64,000 nt of DNA. It comes from Bradyrhizobium sp. JYMT SZCCT0428. GTDB lineage: Bacteria; Pseudomonadota; Alphaproteobacteria; Rhizobiales; Xanthobacteraceae. Below, in pieces: positions 40,282-56,814 of the stretch; the first letter of the stretch is position 1; every line of letters starts with the position of its first letter. The notes below the pieces were generated by a model. The model saw only the letters and a program-made list of their open reading frames with translations, ran no database searches and was not told the origin of the DNA. Position numbers and translations under genes: made by a program. The DNA is taken from assembly GCF_018131075.1 (NCBI RefSeq), contig NZ_JAFCLS010000037.1:1-64000 (forward strand). The letters are read 5' to 3'.

Positions 40282-41064
40282 ATGCCGATGATCAACGCCG
40301 ACGGGTGCCTGCTCAACGTATCCGTCGAAGGCCGCGACGGCGGACCGACGCTGATGCTGTCGAATTCGCTGGGCTCGACCATGCAGATGTGGGAGCCGCA
40401 GATGAAGGCGTTGACGCAGGTGTTTCGCGTCATCCGATACGACCGGCGCGGCCACGGCAAATCCGGCGTGCCGCCGGGCCCCTATTCGATGGAACGCTTC
40501 GGCCGCGACGTGCTGGCGATCCTCGACGATCTCAACATCGCCAAGACGCATTGGTGCGGGCTGTCGATGGGCGGCATGGTCGGGCAATGGCTCGGCGCCA
40601 ATGCGCCTGATAGATTCGGCAAACTCATTCTCGCCAACACCGCTTGCCACTATCCGGACCCGACCAACTGGCACAACCGCATCAAGGCGGTGAAGGAAGG
40701 CGGCATCGCCGCGGTCGCCGACACCGTAATCGGCGGCTGGCTGACTGCGGATTTTCGCGAGCGCGAACCGCAGATCACCGCCAACATGAAGGCGATGATG
40801 CTGGCAACACCGGTCGAGGGCTACCTCGCCTGCTGCGAGGCGCTGTCGACGCTGGATAACCGCGAGATGCTGCCGAAGATCAAAAGCCCGACATTGGTGA
40901 TCGCCGGACGCCACGACATGTCGACGCCGGTTGCGGCCGGCGAATACATCCGCAGCCAGATTCCCGGCGCCAGCATGACGATTTTGGACGCCGCGCATAT
41001 TTCCAATGTCGAGCAGCCGCACGCCTTCACCGACGCGGTGGTCGGCTTCCTGACGCAACGCTAG
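40282..41064 (+). CDS. pcaD: 3-oxoadipate enol-lactonase
   Basis: A 260-residue alpha/beta hydrolase. The nucleophile elbow is GLSMGGMVG with S95, the oxyanion region is SNSLGSTMQMW, and the acid and histidine of the triad lie in IAGRHDMSTP and DAAHISNVEQPH. It hydrolyses beta-ketoadipate enol-lactone to beta-ketoadipate. It follows pcaB by 17 bp and precedes pcaC. Confidence 0.93.
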   Translation: MPMINADGCLLNVSVEGRDGGPTLMLSNSLGSTMQMWEPQMKALTQVFRVIRYDRRGHGKSGVPPGPYSMERFGRDVLAILDDLNIAKTHWCGLSMGGMVGQWLGANAPDRFGKLILANTACHYPDPTNWHNRIKAVKEGGIAAVADTVIGGWLTADFREREPQITANMKAMMLATPVEGYLACCEALSTLDNREMLPKIKSPTLVIAGRHDMSTPVAAGEYIRSQIPGASMTILDAAHISNVEQPHAFTDAVVGFLTQR

Positions 41065-41068
41065 CAGC

Positions 41069-41155
41069 CGTCATTGCGAGCGCAGCGAAGCAGTCCATCT
41101 CTCTGCTAAGGAAGGAAGAATGGATTGCTTCGTCGCTTCGCTCCTCGCAATGACG
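41069..41155. repeat. Interspersed inverted repeat, family B, inside the pca operon
   Basis: CGTCATTGCGAGCGCAGCGA at one end and its counterpart TCGCTCCTCGCAATGACG at the other, 87 bp in all, fill the gap between pcaD and pcaC. A single arm of the same family is at 29002-29034, and a relative with a different centre is at 42182-42290. Confidence 0.8.
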
Positions 41156-41170
41156 AAAGGAGAGAATCCC

Positions 41171-41563
41171 ATGGACGATGACAAGCGCCGCGAGAACGGC
41201 ATGACCCAGCGCCGCAAGGTGCTCGGCAATGAATGGGTCGACAAATCGATCAAGAACCGCAACGCGTTCAACACCGATTTTCAGGACCTGATCACCCGCT
41301 ATGCATGGGGCGATATCTGGACCCGGCCGCATTTCGATCACCACACAAGGCGCGTGCTGGTGATCGGCACCATGGTCGCGCTCGGCCAATGGGATGAATT
41401 CCGCCTGCATGTGCGCGCAGCGCTCAGCGAGGGCGGCTTCACGCCCGACGATATCAAGGAAATCATCCTGCAGCAGGCGATCTATTGCGGCGTGCCCGCG
41501 GCCAACCACGCCGTCAAGGAAGCCGCAGGGATCGTCGCCGAACTAGGTTTGCTGAAGGGATAG
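41171..41563 (+). CDS. pcaC: 4-carboxymuconolactone decarboxylase
   Basis: A 130-residue all-helical protein of the carboxymuconolactone decarboxylase family, here as a stand-alone PcaC. The family features are RRKVLGNEWVDKSIKNRNAF (residues 14-33), LITRYAWGDIWTRPHFD and QQAIYCGVPAANHAVKEA with the conserved cysteine and histidine. It produces the enol-lactone used by PcaD. The ATG at 41171 has AAGGAGAG upstream; the frame extends back into the family B repeat, which is not coding. Confidence 0.95.
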   Translation: MDDDKRRENGMTQRRKVLGNEWVDKSIKNRNAFNTDFQDLITRYAWGDIWTRPHFDHHTRRVLVIGTMVALGQWDEFRLHVRAALSEGGFTPDDIKEIILQQAIYCGVPAANHAVKEAAGIVAELGLLKG

Positions 41564-42052
41564 CTCGCCCGAGCCGGCGCCGGCATCCGCCGGCTTCTGC
41601 GCCGGCGCCTCGACCAGCATCACGATCACCGTGCCGAGCATCATCAACAGTTCGGCCGCATGCATTCGAAGGGCGGCGGTCTCACCGGCCTGCGACGCCA
41701 TCAGCACGCCCGCAAAGCTGATGACGCTGCCGAACGCCAGCGCCATGCCGAGCGCTTCATTGCAGCCGCCACTCCTGCGGATCGCGGCGCGGGTCAGGAA
41801 CACCAGAAAGACCGCAAAGAACGCCACGACCGTCATGCGCCCGAGCGCCAATAGCCAGGCGAAACGGACGGTCGCCGTGCCCGCCAGTTGCAGATGATCG
41901 CTGACGAACAAGGCGAGCGAAATGTTGGGGCGGTCGTAGAGGCCGTGGATCGGCGAAACCATGATCTTGAACGCGATCAGGGTCCAGGCCGGAATGAAAT
42001 ACGCCGCCAGCAGCGCGCCGCTGAGTGAACTGATCCGCCAGTGTTTGGCCAT
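41543..42052 (-). CDS. Hypothetical four-helix membrane protein
   Basis: A 169-residue inner-membrane protein with about four hydrophobic helices (around 12-32, 62-86, 101-120 and 133-150) and a short glycine/glutamine tail. It overlaps the 3' end of pcaC by 21 bases tail to tail. I do not recognise the family. Confidence 0.7.
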   Translation of the reverse strand: MAKHWRISSLSGALLAAYFIPAWTLIAFKIMVSPIHGLYDRPNISLALFVSDHLQLAGTATVRFAWLLALGRMTVVAFFAVFLVFLTRAAIRRSGGCNEALGMALAFGSVISFAGVLMASQAGETAALRMHAAELLMMLGTVIVMLVEAPAQKPADAGAGSGELSLQQT

Positions 42053-42181
42053 GTCGCTTCCCGTTGGCCCCGCCGCGATTCGAGGCGGCGGGCTGACGGC
42101 GACGTAACTCCCTTAAACGGCGAGCGGCAATTTAAACCCTTTGTTTACCTTAATTTGCTCGCGACCGGCTGGAGTACACAT

Positions 42182-42290
42182 GTCATTGCCGGGCTTGACC
42201 CGGCAATCCATCGCTCTTGAAAAAAGATGGACCCCCGGGTCATTTAGCGCGAAGACGCGCTTCGCGCTTCTGCCCGGGGGTGACGAGTAG
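42182..42290. repeat. Interspersed repeat, family B-like with variant centre
   Basis: GTCATTGCCGGGCTTGACCC and CGGCAATCCATC at one side, and CCCGGGGGTGACG at the other, frame about 110 bp. The inner part contains a GCGCGAAGACGCGCTTCGCGC hairpin. It fills most of the gap 42053-42312, in which I see no gene. Confidence 0.6.
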
Positions 42291-42312
42291 ACATGGCCTT
42301 CCCGCTAAACGG

Positions 42313-42336
42313 AAAAGCCCCGCCTTTCGGCGGGGC
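42313..42336 (-). terminator. Intrinsic terminator of the proline/glutamine-rich gene
   Basis: GCCCCGCC/GGCGGGGC form an 8-bp stem with a 4-base loop. On the minus strand it is followed by four T. It lies about 43 bp past the stop of the gene at 42380-42541. Confidence 0.8.
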
Positions 42337-42379
42337 CTTCGTAACTCTCGCTTACGTTCGAACCAGCGGGTCCTGCGAA

Positions 42380-42541
42380 CTACCGGTCCTGATCGGGCAT
42401 CTCGCCGGGTCGCTCGCCCTGACGGCGGCTCGGATCCTGTTGCTGCTGACCGGGCTTTTGACCGCCGCCCTGCTGCTGCTGGCCGGGCTTCTGACCCGGA
42501 TTCTGGTTCTGCTGGCCCGGCTTTTGGGTCGGCTTGCTCAT
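42380..42541 (-). CDS. Small low-complexity Pro/Gln/Gly-rich protein (53 residues)
   Basis: The product MSKPTQKPGQQNQNPGQKPG continues with more KPGQQQQ repeats and ends in EMPDQDR. It is hydrophilic and certainly disordered. The ATG has AGGGAGA upstream, and an intrinsic terminator follows, so it has the full parts of a transcribed gene. The function is unknown; short disordered proteins like this are often stress-related, which is only a guess here. Confidence 0.6.
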   Translation of the reverse strand: MSKPTQKPGQQNQNPGQKPGQQQQGGGQKPGQQQQDPSRRQGERPGEMPDQDR

Positions 42542-42816
42542 TGGGGGATCTCCCTTGTTGAACACAGTCAGAGGCAACGGAAAGTCCGGGCTTTGGTTGC
42601 GAGGGAACACCGGTTCCGGCGGGATGATTGCGCGGCAAAGCCGTGTTGGCATTGTGACCCAAGGAACTCTCCGGGAACCCGCAGCTCAAAACTAGCTCTG
42701 TACAAGCCCTTTAAGCCGCAGCCGCCGCTGTTGCCGCCCCCGGTTCCAAACTGTAAGAAAACGACACGACGCGTCGATCAAGGCTGCCGGGGGCCTCGGC
42801 GCGTTGACCTCGACGT
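42542..42816. other. Intergenic stretch without a recognised gene
   Basis: About 275 bp, followed by the repeat at 42817-42904. It should contain the promoters of the disordered-protein gene on the minus strand and of livH on the plus strand. I see no clear promoter motif or gene. Confidence 0.4.
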
Positions 42817-42904
42817 AGCGTTTTCGAGCGAAGTGGGTACCGGTTCGCGTGAAGAAAACGCGTCAAAACAAAACTAGAGCCTGTTCGCTCAGCCGAACAG
42901 GCTC
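42817..42904. repeat. Interspersed repeat, family E, copy 1
   Basis: AGCGTTTTCGAGCGAAGTGG, then GGTTCGCGTGAAGAAAACGC and GTCAAAACAAAACTAGAGCC, ending in an 11-bp hairpin (GAGCCTGTTCG/CGAACAGGCTC, 42877-42904). A second copy at 56815-56916 keeps the first 65 bp but has a different hairpin. It ends 12 bp before the livH start. Confidence 0.8.
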
Positions 42905-42916
42905 CTACGGCAGCGC

Positions 42917-43834
42917 ATGGATTATTTCGCCCAGCAACTGATCAACGGCCTCGTGCTCGGCTCGATCTACGGCCTGATCGCCATCGGCTACACCATGGTC
43001 TATGGCATTGTCGGCATGATCAATTTCGCCCATGGCGATATTTTCATGATCGGCGGCTTCATTGCCCTGATCACGTTCCTGATCCTGGTTTCGTTCGGCC
43101 TGACCGCAATCCCCCTGATCCTGCTGATCGTGCTCCTGGTATCGATGGCGATCACCGCGCTGTATGGCTGGACGGTGGAGCGCATCGCCTACCGGCCGCT
43201 GCGGCATTCGTTCCGCCTCGCCCCGATGCTGTCGGCCATCGGTATGTCATTCGTGCTGACCAATTATTCGCAAGTCGCACAGGGGGCGCGCGTAAAACCG
43301 GTGCCGCCGATCATCACCGGCGGCTACACGCTGCATGAGGGTGCCGGCGGCTTCGTGGTGCAACTGTCCAACATCCAGATCATCGTGGTGATCACGACCG
43401 TCGTGTTGCTCGCGCTGTTCACCTGGCTGGTATCGAGCACGCGGCTCGGCCGCGACATGCGCGCCTGCGAGCAGGACCAGACCATGGCCTCGCTGCTCGG
43501 CGTCGACGTCGACCGCACCATCTCCATGACCTTCGTGATCGGCGCGGCGCTCGCCGCGGTCGCCGGCATGATGTACCTGCTCTATTACGGTCTGGTCGAT
43601 TTCTTCATGGGCTTCGTCGCCGGCATCAAGGCATTCACCGCCGCCGTGCTCGGCGGCATCGGCTCACTGCCCGGCGCGATGCTGGGCGGACTGCTGATCG
43701 GGCTGATCGAGACGCTGTGGTCGGCCTACTTCTCGGTCGAGTACAAGGACGTCGCGGCGTTTTCGATCCTGATCGTCGTGCTGATCTTCCTTCCGACCGG
43801 CCTGCTCGGCCGGCCTGAAGTCGAAAAAGTCTGA
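42917..43834 (+). CDS. livH: Branched-chain amino acid ABC transporter permease LivH
   Basis: A 305-residue inner-membrane permease of the LivH family, with about eight helices. The N-terminus QQLINGLVLGSIYGLIAIGYTMVYGIVGMINFAHGD is diagnostic of the family (split over residues 5-40). The coupling region ACEQDQTMASLLGVDVDR contacts the ATPases. It is the first gene of a livHMGFK operon whose members overlap or nearly touch. Substrate range may include other small amino acids or amides. Confidence 0.93.
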   Translation: MDYFAQQLINGLVLGSIYGLIAIGYTMVYGIVGMINFAHGDIFMIGGFIALITFLILVSFGLTAIPLILLIVLLVSMAITALYGWTVERIAYRPLRHSFRLAPMLSAIGMSFVLTNYSQVAQGARVKPVPPIITGGYTLHEGAGGFVVQLSNIQIIVVITTVVLLALFTWLVSSTRLGRDMRACEQDQTMASLLGVDVDRTISMTFVIGAALAAVAGMMYLLYYGLVDFFMGFVAGIKAFTAAVLGGIGSLPGAMLGGLLIGLIETLWSAYFSVEYKDVAAFSILIVVLIFLPTGLLGRPEVEKV

Positions 43835-43845
43835 CGGGCCGCAGC

Positions 43846-45171
43846 GTGAGCGCAAACCCCGCCGCCGCCATGCAAACATCACGCGCACCCGGCGTCGCCT
43901 TCATCTTCAAGAAAGCCCTGATCAGCGCGCTGGTCGCGCTGGTGCTGTTCTCGCTGATGATCGGCGTGCGCACCGAAGCAGGATCCGACGGGCAACTGAC
44001 CTACTGGACCCGCTTCGGCGACCTCGCCATGATGGTCGCGACCGTATTCGGCGGCAGCATCATCGTCGAGTTGCTGCGGCAATGGTGGGGACCGGTCGGC
44101 ACCGTCCGCGTCGTGCCGGCACAGGTGACATCGGCGCTCTCGCTCGCGGGCCGTCTCGTCGCGCCGGTGCTGTTGATCTTCACCTTTCTGGTGCCGGTGA
44201 TCTTCTACAACGAACGCTACATTCTCGACCTCGGCATCCTCGTGCTGACTTACGTCATGCTCGGATGGGGATTGAACGTGGTGGTCGGCCTCGCCGGCCT
44301 GCTCGACCTCGGCTATGTCGCGTTCTACGCGGTCGGCGCCTATTCCTACGCGCTGCTGGCAACCAATTTTGGACTGTCGTTCTGGATCTGCCTGCCGCTG
44401 GCCGGCATCCTCGCCGCGTTCTGGGGCGTGCTGCTCGGTTTTCCCGTGCTGCGGCTGCGCGGCGACTATCTCGCCATCGTCACCCTCGCCTTTGGCGAGA
44501 TCATCCGCCTCGTCCTGCTCAACTGGCAAAGCGTGACCGGCGGCCCGAACGGCGTCAGCGGCATTCCCCGGCCGACCATGTTCGGCATTCCGCTGTCGCC
44601 GGGCGACGACGGGCTTGCGGCCAAACTCGGCATCGAATTCTCGCCGACCCACCGCATCGTCTTTCTGTTCTATTTGATCCTGGCGCTGGCGCTGCTCACC
44701 AACTGGGTCACGATCCGCCTGCGCCGCCTGCCGATCGGCCGCGCCTGGGAAGCCCTGCGCGAGGACGAAGTCGCCTGCCGCGCGCTCGGCATCAACACGA
44801 CAACGACAAAACTGACGGCGTTTGCGACCGGTGCGATGTTCGGCGGTCTCGCCGGCGCGTTCTTCGCGACCAGACAAGGCTTCATCAGCCCGGAATCCTT
44901 CACCTTCCATGAATCGGCGCTGGTGCTGGCGATCGTGGTGCTCGGCGGCATGGGCTCGCAGCTTGGCGTGGCGCTGGCGGCGCTTGCCATGATCGGCGGC
45001 TTCGAACTGTTCCGCGGGCTCGACCAGTACCGCATGCTGGTGTTCGGCATGGCGATGGTGCTGTTGATGATCTGGCGCCCGCGCGGGCTGATCGGTCACC
45101 GCGCGCCGACCGTGTTCCTGGAACGCAACCAGGCGATCTCGTCCGACCTCGTCAAGGAGGGGCACGGATGA
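43846..45171 (+). CDS. livM: Branched-chain amino acid ABC transporter permease LivM
   Basis: A 441-residue permease, partner of LivH. An N-terminal extension with three helices precedes the core, which begins about residue 125 with LGILVLTYVMLGWGLNVVVGLAGLLDLGYVAFYAVGAY (in pieces). ALREDEVACRALGINTTTTKL is the ATPase-contact loop. The GTG at 43846 is chosen; an ATG at 43870 is possible. Its 3' end overlaps livG by 4 bases. Confidence 0.93.
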   Translation: MSANPAAAMQTSRAPGVAFIFKKALISALVALVLFSLMIGVRTEAGSDGQLTYWTRFGDLAMMVATVFGGSIIVELLRQWWGPVGTVRVVPAQVTSALSLAGRLVAPVLLIFTFLVPVIFYNERYILDLGILVLTYVMLGWGLNVVVGLAGLLDLGYVAFYAVGAYSYALLATNFGLSFWICLPLAGILAAFWGVLLGFPVLRLRGDYLAIVTLAFGEIIRLVLLNWQSVTGGPNGVSGIPRPTMFGIPLSPGDDGLAAKLGIEFSPTHRIVFLFYLILALALLTNWVTIRLRRLPIGRAWEALREDEVACRALGINTTTTKLTAFATGAMFGGLAGAFFATRQGFISPESFTFHESALVLAIVVLGGMGSQLGVALAALAMIGGFELFRGLDQYRMLVFGMAMVLLMIWRPRGLIGHRAPTVFLERNQAISSDLVKEGHG

Positions 45172-45997
45172 GCGCCGATCAGATCCTCTCGGTCGATCAT
45201 TTGTCGATGCGCTTCGGCGGCATCGTCGCGGTCAACGACCTCTCCTTCGGCGCCGAACGGCGCAAGATCACCGCGCTGATCGGACCGAACGGCGCAGGCA
45301 AGACCACCGTGTTCAACTGCATCACCGGCTTCTACAAGCCGACCAGCGGCAGCATGCGGCTGGCGCATGATGACGGCCACACCATCCAGCTCGAGCGGCT
45401 GAACGATTTCCGGATTTCCAAGCAGGCGAAAGTCGCGCGCACCTTCCAAAACATCCGGCTCTTCCCCGGCATGACGGCGCTGGAGAATTTGATGGTCGCG
45501 CAGCACAATGCGCTGATGCGCGCCTCCGGCCTTACGCTGCTCGGGCTGATCGGCGCGCCGTCCTGGCGCGTCGCGGAGAAAGCAGCGATCGATCTGGCGC
45601 GAACGTGGCTGGAGCGTATTGGCCTGCTCGACCGCGCCGACGATGCCGCCGGCAACCTGCCCTATGGCGATCAGCGCCGCCTCGAAATCGCGCGCGCCAT
45701 GTGCACTGAACCGGCGCTGCTCTGCCTTGACGAGCCGGCCGCCGGGCTCAACGCGCGGGAGAGCGCGGCCTTAAGCGAGCTGCTGCTCTCGATCCGCGCG
45801 AATCAGGGCACCTCGATCCTCCTGATCGAGCACGACATGTCGGTGGTGATGGAAATCTCCGACCACGTCGTCGTGATGGATTACGGCGTCAAGATCGCCG
45901 AGGGCACGCCGCAGCATGTCCGCGACGACCCCAGAGTGATCGCCGCCTATCTCGGCGCCGACGAGGAGGAAGCCATCGCGGTGATGGAGAGCGGAAC

Positions 45998-46001
<4 letters not shown>
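45168..46001 (+). CDS. livG: Branched-chain amino acid ABC transporter ATPase LivG
   Basis: A 277-residue ATPase with Walker A GPNGAGKTTVFN, signature NLPYGDQRRLEIARAM, Walker B LLCLDEPAAGLN and switch LLIEHDMSVVME. The NLPYGDQR form of the signature and the C-terminal Ca-type extension distinguish LivG from LivF. The gene overlaps livM and livF by 4 bases each. Confidence 0.94.
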
Positions 46002-46747
<746 letters not shown>

Positions 46748-46923
46748 CGTTGCCCAAGCCGGCGGCGAAAACCGCCCGCTGCGGCAAGATGCTGCGAACG
46801 GACGGTGGATTTGCCCGAAATTTGCCGATGACTTCGCGGTAAAATCAGCCGACAATGGCTGCGGTTTTCGCGCCCGGCCCGCCGGGTGCATCCCGAAAAT
46901 CGAACAACCCGCGAGGATACCTC

Positions 46924-48042
46924 ATGAAATCATTGAAACTCATCGGCCTGGCATTGGGCGCATCATTGGCGCTTTCGACCACCGCGCTGGCGCAGGACAT
47001 CAATATCGCAGTGGCGGGCCCGATGACGGGCGGCGAATCCGCATTCGGCCGGCAGATGAAAAACGGTGCCGAGCAGGCGGTAGCCGATATCAACGCCGCC
47101 GGCGGTGTGCTCGGCAAGAAGCTGGCGCTGCAGGTCGGCGACGATGCCTGCGATCCCAAGCAGGCGCGCTCGGTGGCGGAAAAGTTCGCCAGCGCGAAGA
47201 TCCCGTTCGTCGCCGGTCACTTCTGCTCGTCCTCGTCGATCCCGGCGTCGGAAGCCTATGCCGACGGCAACGTGCTGCAGATTACGCCGGCCTCGACCAA
47301 CCCGCTGTTCACCGAGCGCAAGCTCTGGAACGTGGCGCGCGTCTGCGGCCGCGACGATCAGCAGGGCCTGATTGCCGCCGATTACATCGTCAAGAACTAC
47401 AAGGGCAAGAACGTCGCCATCCTCAACGACAAGACCACCTACGGCAAAGGCCTCGCCGACGAAACCAAGAAGGCGCTCAACAAGGCCGGCGTCACCGAGA
47501 AGATGTTCGAATCCTACAACAAGGGCGACAAGGATTTTAACGCGATCGTGTCGCGGCTGAAGCGCGACAATATCGATCTGGTCTTTGTCGGCGGTTACCA
47601 TCAGGAATCCGGCTTGATCCTGCGCCAGATGCGCGACCAGGGCCTGAAGACGGTGTTGATGGCGGGCGACGCCTTGAACGACAAGGAGTTCGCCTCGATC
47701 GCAGGTCCCGCCGCCGAAGGCACGCTGTTCACCTTCGGCCCCGACCCGCGCAACAAGGCGACCGCCAAGGAGATCGTCGCCAAGTTCAAGGCCAAGAACA
47801 TCGATCCCGAAGGCTACACCCTCTACACCTACGCCGCGATGCAGGTCTGGACGAAGGCGGTGGCGAAGGTCGGCTCGACCGATCCGAAGAAGGTGATGGA
47901 AGCCATCAAGGCCGGCGAGTGGGATACCGTGCTCGGCAAGATGGGCTTCGATGCCAAGGGCGACATCAAGGCGATCGACTATGTCGTCTACAAGTGGGAT
48001 GCCAAGGGCAACTACACCGAGATCAATCCGAAGGGTTCCTAA
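46924..48042 (+). CDS. livK: Branched-chain amino acid type periplasmic binding protein
   Basis: A 372-residue type I periplasmic binding protein. The signal peptide MKSLKLIGLALGASLALS ends near TALAQ, and the mature protein starts DINIAVAGPMTGGESAFGRQ. HFCSSSSIPASEAYADGNV and ITPASTNP are the ligand-contact loops of the Leu/Ile/Val family. GAGG lies 7 bases before the ATG. An intrinsic terminator follows. It delivers the amino acid to LivHMGF. Confidence 0.93.
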   Translation: MKSLKLIGLALGASLALSTTALAQDINIAVAGPMTGGESAFGRQMKNGAEQAVADINAAGGVLGKKLALQVGDDACDPKQARSVAEKFASAKIPFVAGHFCSSSSIPASEAYADGNVLQITPASTNPLFTERKLWNVARVCGRDDQQGLIAADYIVKNYKGKNVAILNDKTTYGKGLADETKKALNKAGVTEKMFESYNKGDKDFNAIVSRLKRDNIDLVFVGGYHQESGLILRQMRDQGLKTVLMAGDALNDKEFASIAGPAAEGTLFTFGPDPRNKATAKEIVAKFKAKNIDPEGYTLYTYAAMQVWTKAVAKVGSTDPKKVMEAIKAGEWDTVLGKMGFDAKGDIKAIDYVVYKWDAKGNYTEINPKGS

Positions 48043-48070
48043 GACCCCTCCCAAGCTTTGTTAGCAACGA

Positions 48071-48097
48071 ACGCCCCGGCTTTGCCGGGGCGTTTTT
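48071..48097 (+). terminator. Intrinsic terminator of the liv operon
   Basis: ACGCCCCGGC-TTT-GCCGGGGCGT followed by six T: a 10-bp perfect stem with a 3-base loop, 28 bases past the binding-protein stop codon. Confidence 0.93.
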
Positions 48098-48182
48098 TGT
48101 TGGCGGCGCGTTCATCAAGGAAAGCCGAGCCTGCAAAGGGTTAACGGCCTTTCACGCTATGGAACTTTTTTCCCGGGGTGGT

Positions 48183-48206
48183 GGAACCAAAGGCATCCGA
48201 GCGGTT
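48183..48206 (+). promoter_or_regulatory. Possible ECF sigma (EcfG-like) promoter for the HAMP-repeat kinase
   Basis: GGAAC at 48183-48187 and GGTT at 48203-48206, 15 bases apart, resemble the alphaproteobacterial general-stress promoter GGAAC-N(15-17)-CGTT. They lie about 145 bp before the kinase start codon. The -10 part is imperfect, so this is tentative. No other gene is visible in 48098-48351. Confidence 0.3.
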
Positions 48207-48351
48207 TTAAACAGTTCGGGGTGGGTTCCATGTCATTGATTTTGCTGCATCACCTGCTGTTCCACCTTGATCTCCGATCGGGCGGCACGTCTTATGGCGC
48301 AAATCGCATACCAGCGGCCAGATTCGCGCGACATCGCCTCGAGGAGACACC

Positions 48352-54638
<6,287 letters not shown>

Positions 54639-54639
<1 letters not shown>

Positions 54640-56150
54640 TGCAGATGATGGACCAAGAGAAAGTAAACATACTTCTGGTGGACGATCAGCCGGCAAAGCT
54701 GCTCGCCTATGAGGTCATCCTGAAGGAGCTCGGAGAGAACCTGGTCTCGGCCGCCTCGGGGCGCGAGGCGCTTGAGTTCCTGCTGAAGAACGACGTCGCC
54801 ATCATCCTGGTCGACGTTTGCATGCCGGAACTGGACGGCTTCGAGCTCGCCGCGATGATCCGCGAACACCCCCGTTTCCAGAAGACGGCGATGATCTTCA
54901 TCTCGGCGATCCAGGTCAGCGATCTGGACCGGCTGCGCGGCTACGAGATGGGCGCGGTCGACTACGTTCCGGTGCCGGTGGTGCCTGAAGTGCTGCGCGC
55001 CAAGATCAAGGTGTTCGCCGAACTCTATCGCAAGACCCGTCAGCTGGAGCGGCTCAATGTCGAGCTCGAGGATCGGGTACGCGCCCGCACCGCCGAACTG
55101 GAAGAATCCCATGCGCGGCTCTTGGAAAGCGAGCAGCGCCGGAGCCTGGCGATCGCCGCGGGAAAGATGGGGTCGTGGGATTGGGACTGGGTCAATGGCG
55201 ACTGGATGTGGGACGAGGGCCAGTATCAAATTCTCGGCGTCGATCCCGGCAGCCTTGAGCTGACACCGGCCAATATTCAGGCCCTGATCCATCCGGACGA
55301 CGTTCCTGAACTGCACGATGCGTGGGCGAGTTTCGCCCGGGGCGAGAAATCGTACGAAGCGGAATTTCGCGTCATCCGCCCGGACGGCGAAGTGCGCTGG
55401 TGCGCGGGAACGGCCGCGGCGAGCACCGACAAGGACGGCCGCGTCATCCGCGTCAGCGGCGTGACGGTCGACATCACCGAACGCAAACAGGCCGAAGAAC
55501 GCCAAAACCTGCTCGCGCGCGAAGTCGATCACCGCGCCAAGAACGCGCTGGCGCTGGCGCAGTCGATCGTTCGGCTGACGCGCGGCGAAAACGTCAAGAG
55601 CTACATCCGCTCGGTCGAAGGCCGCATCACCGCGCTCGCACGCGTGCACACCGTGCTTTCGCTGTCGAGTTGGCAGGGTGCTGAAATAGGCAAGCTGATC
55701 GACGAAGAGCTGGCGCCATATTCGATGGGCGATCAGATCGCATTGCGCGGCGCCGAGGTGCAGCTGCAACCGGCGACCGCGCAGACGGTGGCATTGGCGC
55801 TGCACGAACTCGTCACCAATTCGGCCAAGTATGGCGCGCTGTCGGCGTTGACGGGCCGGCTATCGGTGAAGTGGGAGCTCGAGTCGGGCCTTCTCGAACT
55901 CGTCTGGATGGAGACTGGCGGGCCTGTGGTCGAAAAACCGATATCAAGGGGATTTGGCACACGGAGCGTGATCGCCAGCATCGAGTCGCAACTCGGCGGC
56001 AAGGCCGAATTCGATTGGCGTCCCGAAGGTCTCGTTTGCCGGCTGTTGGTTCCGCTGGCGCGCCAGACCGCGCCCGATCCGGCTCCGCCTCGGGAAACCG
56101 TGGCGGATAAAGCCGGCAACAGACGCGTTGGAAAATCGGCCCGGCCGTGA
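54639..56150 (+). CDS. REC-PAS-HWE family histidine kinase
   Basis: A 503-residue protein. An N-terminal receiver domain (residues 8-125, phosphoacceptor D59 in IILVDVCMPELDG) is joined by a coiled coil (130-168) to a PAS domain (170-285) and an HWE-type kinase domain. The HWE domain has REVDHRAKNALALAQ with H298, ALHELVTNSAKYGAL, and the W and E of LVWMETGGP. The receiver lacks the usual conserved lysine: the loop reads VDYVPVPVVPE instead of the DYxxKP pattern. The start codon overlaps the stop of the large kinase (TGATG), so the two are translationally coupled. The large kinase may phosphorylate this receiver. Confidence 0.92.
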
Positions 56151-56165
56151 CGGCTGAAGGGCGGA

Positions 56166-56567
56166 TTACCGCGCGGCCGCCCCGGCAACGGCGCCCGCCG
56201 ATGGCCGCACCGCTTCCCGGGCCGCGTCGATCGCGCGGATCAGGTCGGTCGGACGAAACGGCTTTTGCAGGCAGACCACGTCAGCCAGTTCAGGTGATTT
56301 GGACAGGAAGTCGAGCGCCGTCATGCCGGATATCGCGACAACAGGCAGGTCGGGCACCCGTTCGCGCATCGTCGCGATAACATCGGAGCCGTTCGATCCC
56401 TGCAGGAAGATATCGACGATCGCGAGATCGAAATCGGCAGCTTCGAATGCCGTCAATCCCGCATCGGCGGTGGCAGCCTCGACGATTTCGAATTGGTTGA
56501 TCCGCAGCACGATCGAGATCATCGTGCGCACGTCGGACTGGTCGTCGATCACAAGAACACGGGGCAT
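56166..56567 (-). CDS. Single-domain response regulator
   Basis: A 133-residue receiver-only protein with acidic pocket D8/D9, phosphoacceptor D52 (LAIVDIF), the switch serine in VVAISGM and lysine K102 in LQKPFRP. After the domain there is a short alanine-rich tail with no output domain, so it acts by protein contact. It converges with the HWE kinase gene, 15 bp away, which makes the adjacent kinases its likely partners. Confidence 0.88.
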   Translation of the reverse strand: MPRVLVIDDQSDVRTMISIVLRINQFEIVEAATADAGLTAFEAADFDLAIVDIFLQGSNGSDVIATMRERVPDLPVVAISGMTALDFLSKSPELADVVCLQKPFRPTDLIRAIDAAREAVRPSAGAVAGAAAR

Positions 56568-56814
56568 GCAAAAATTCCCGAACGGCCGTGCAAATAGCCT
56601 ATGATAAAAGTACCCGACGTAGACGCCACGCCGCGTGGAATATTCAGCGTTTGGGTAAAGGGCCGGTTACCCGGGACCTGTCTTTCCGGCCATGAATTGA
56701 ATGGGTAGTATGTAACCCTGGGTTGATTCCATCCGGCCCGACCTCATTGTAGACTCGGCGTGCCCATTTCGGCCCCTGAGCAGCTCCGCGTCGCCTGCCT
56801 GTTTTTAGTCTGTT
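56568..56814. other. Intergenic region upstream of the MASE4 kinase
   Basis: Together with the repeat at 56815-56916 and the 120 bp after it, this makes a gap of about 470 bp without a gene. It should hold the minus-strand promoter of the response regulator and the plus-strand promoter of the MASE4 kinase; I cannot identify either with confidence. Confidence 0.4.

Noticed and set aside
41120..41170. N-terminal extension of PcaC
   Set aside because: The extra codons (MDCFVASLLAMTKGENP) are the translation of the family B repeat; the real start has a strong ribosome site at 41171.
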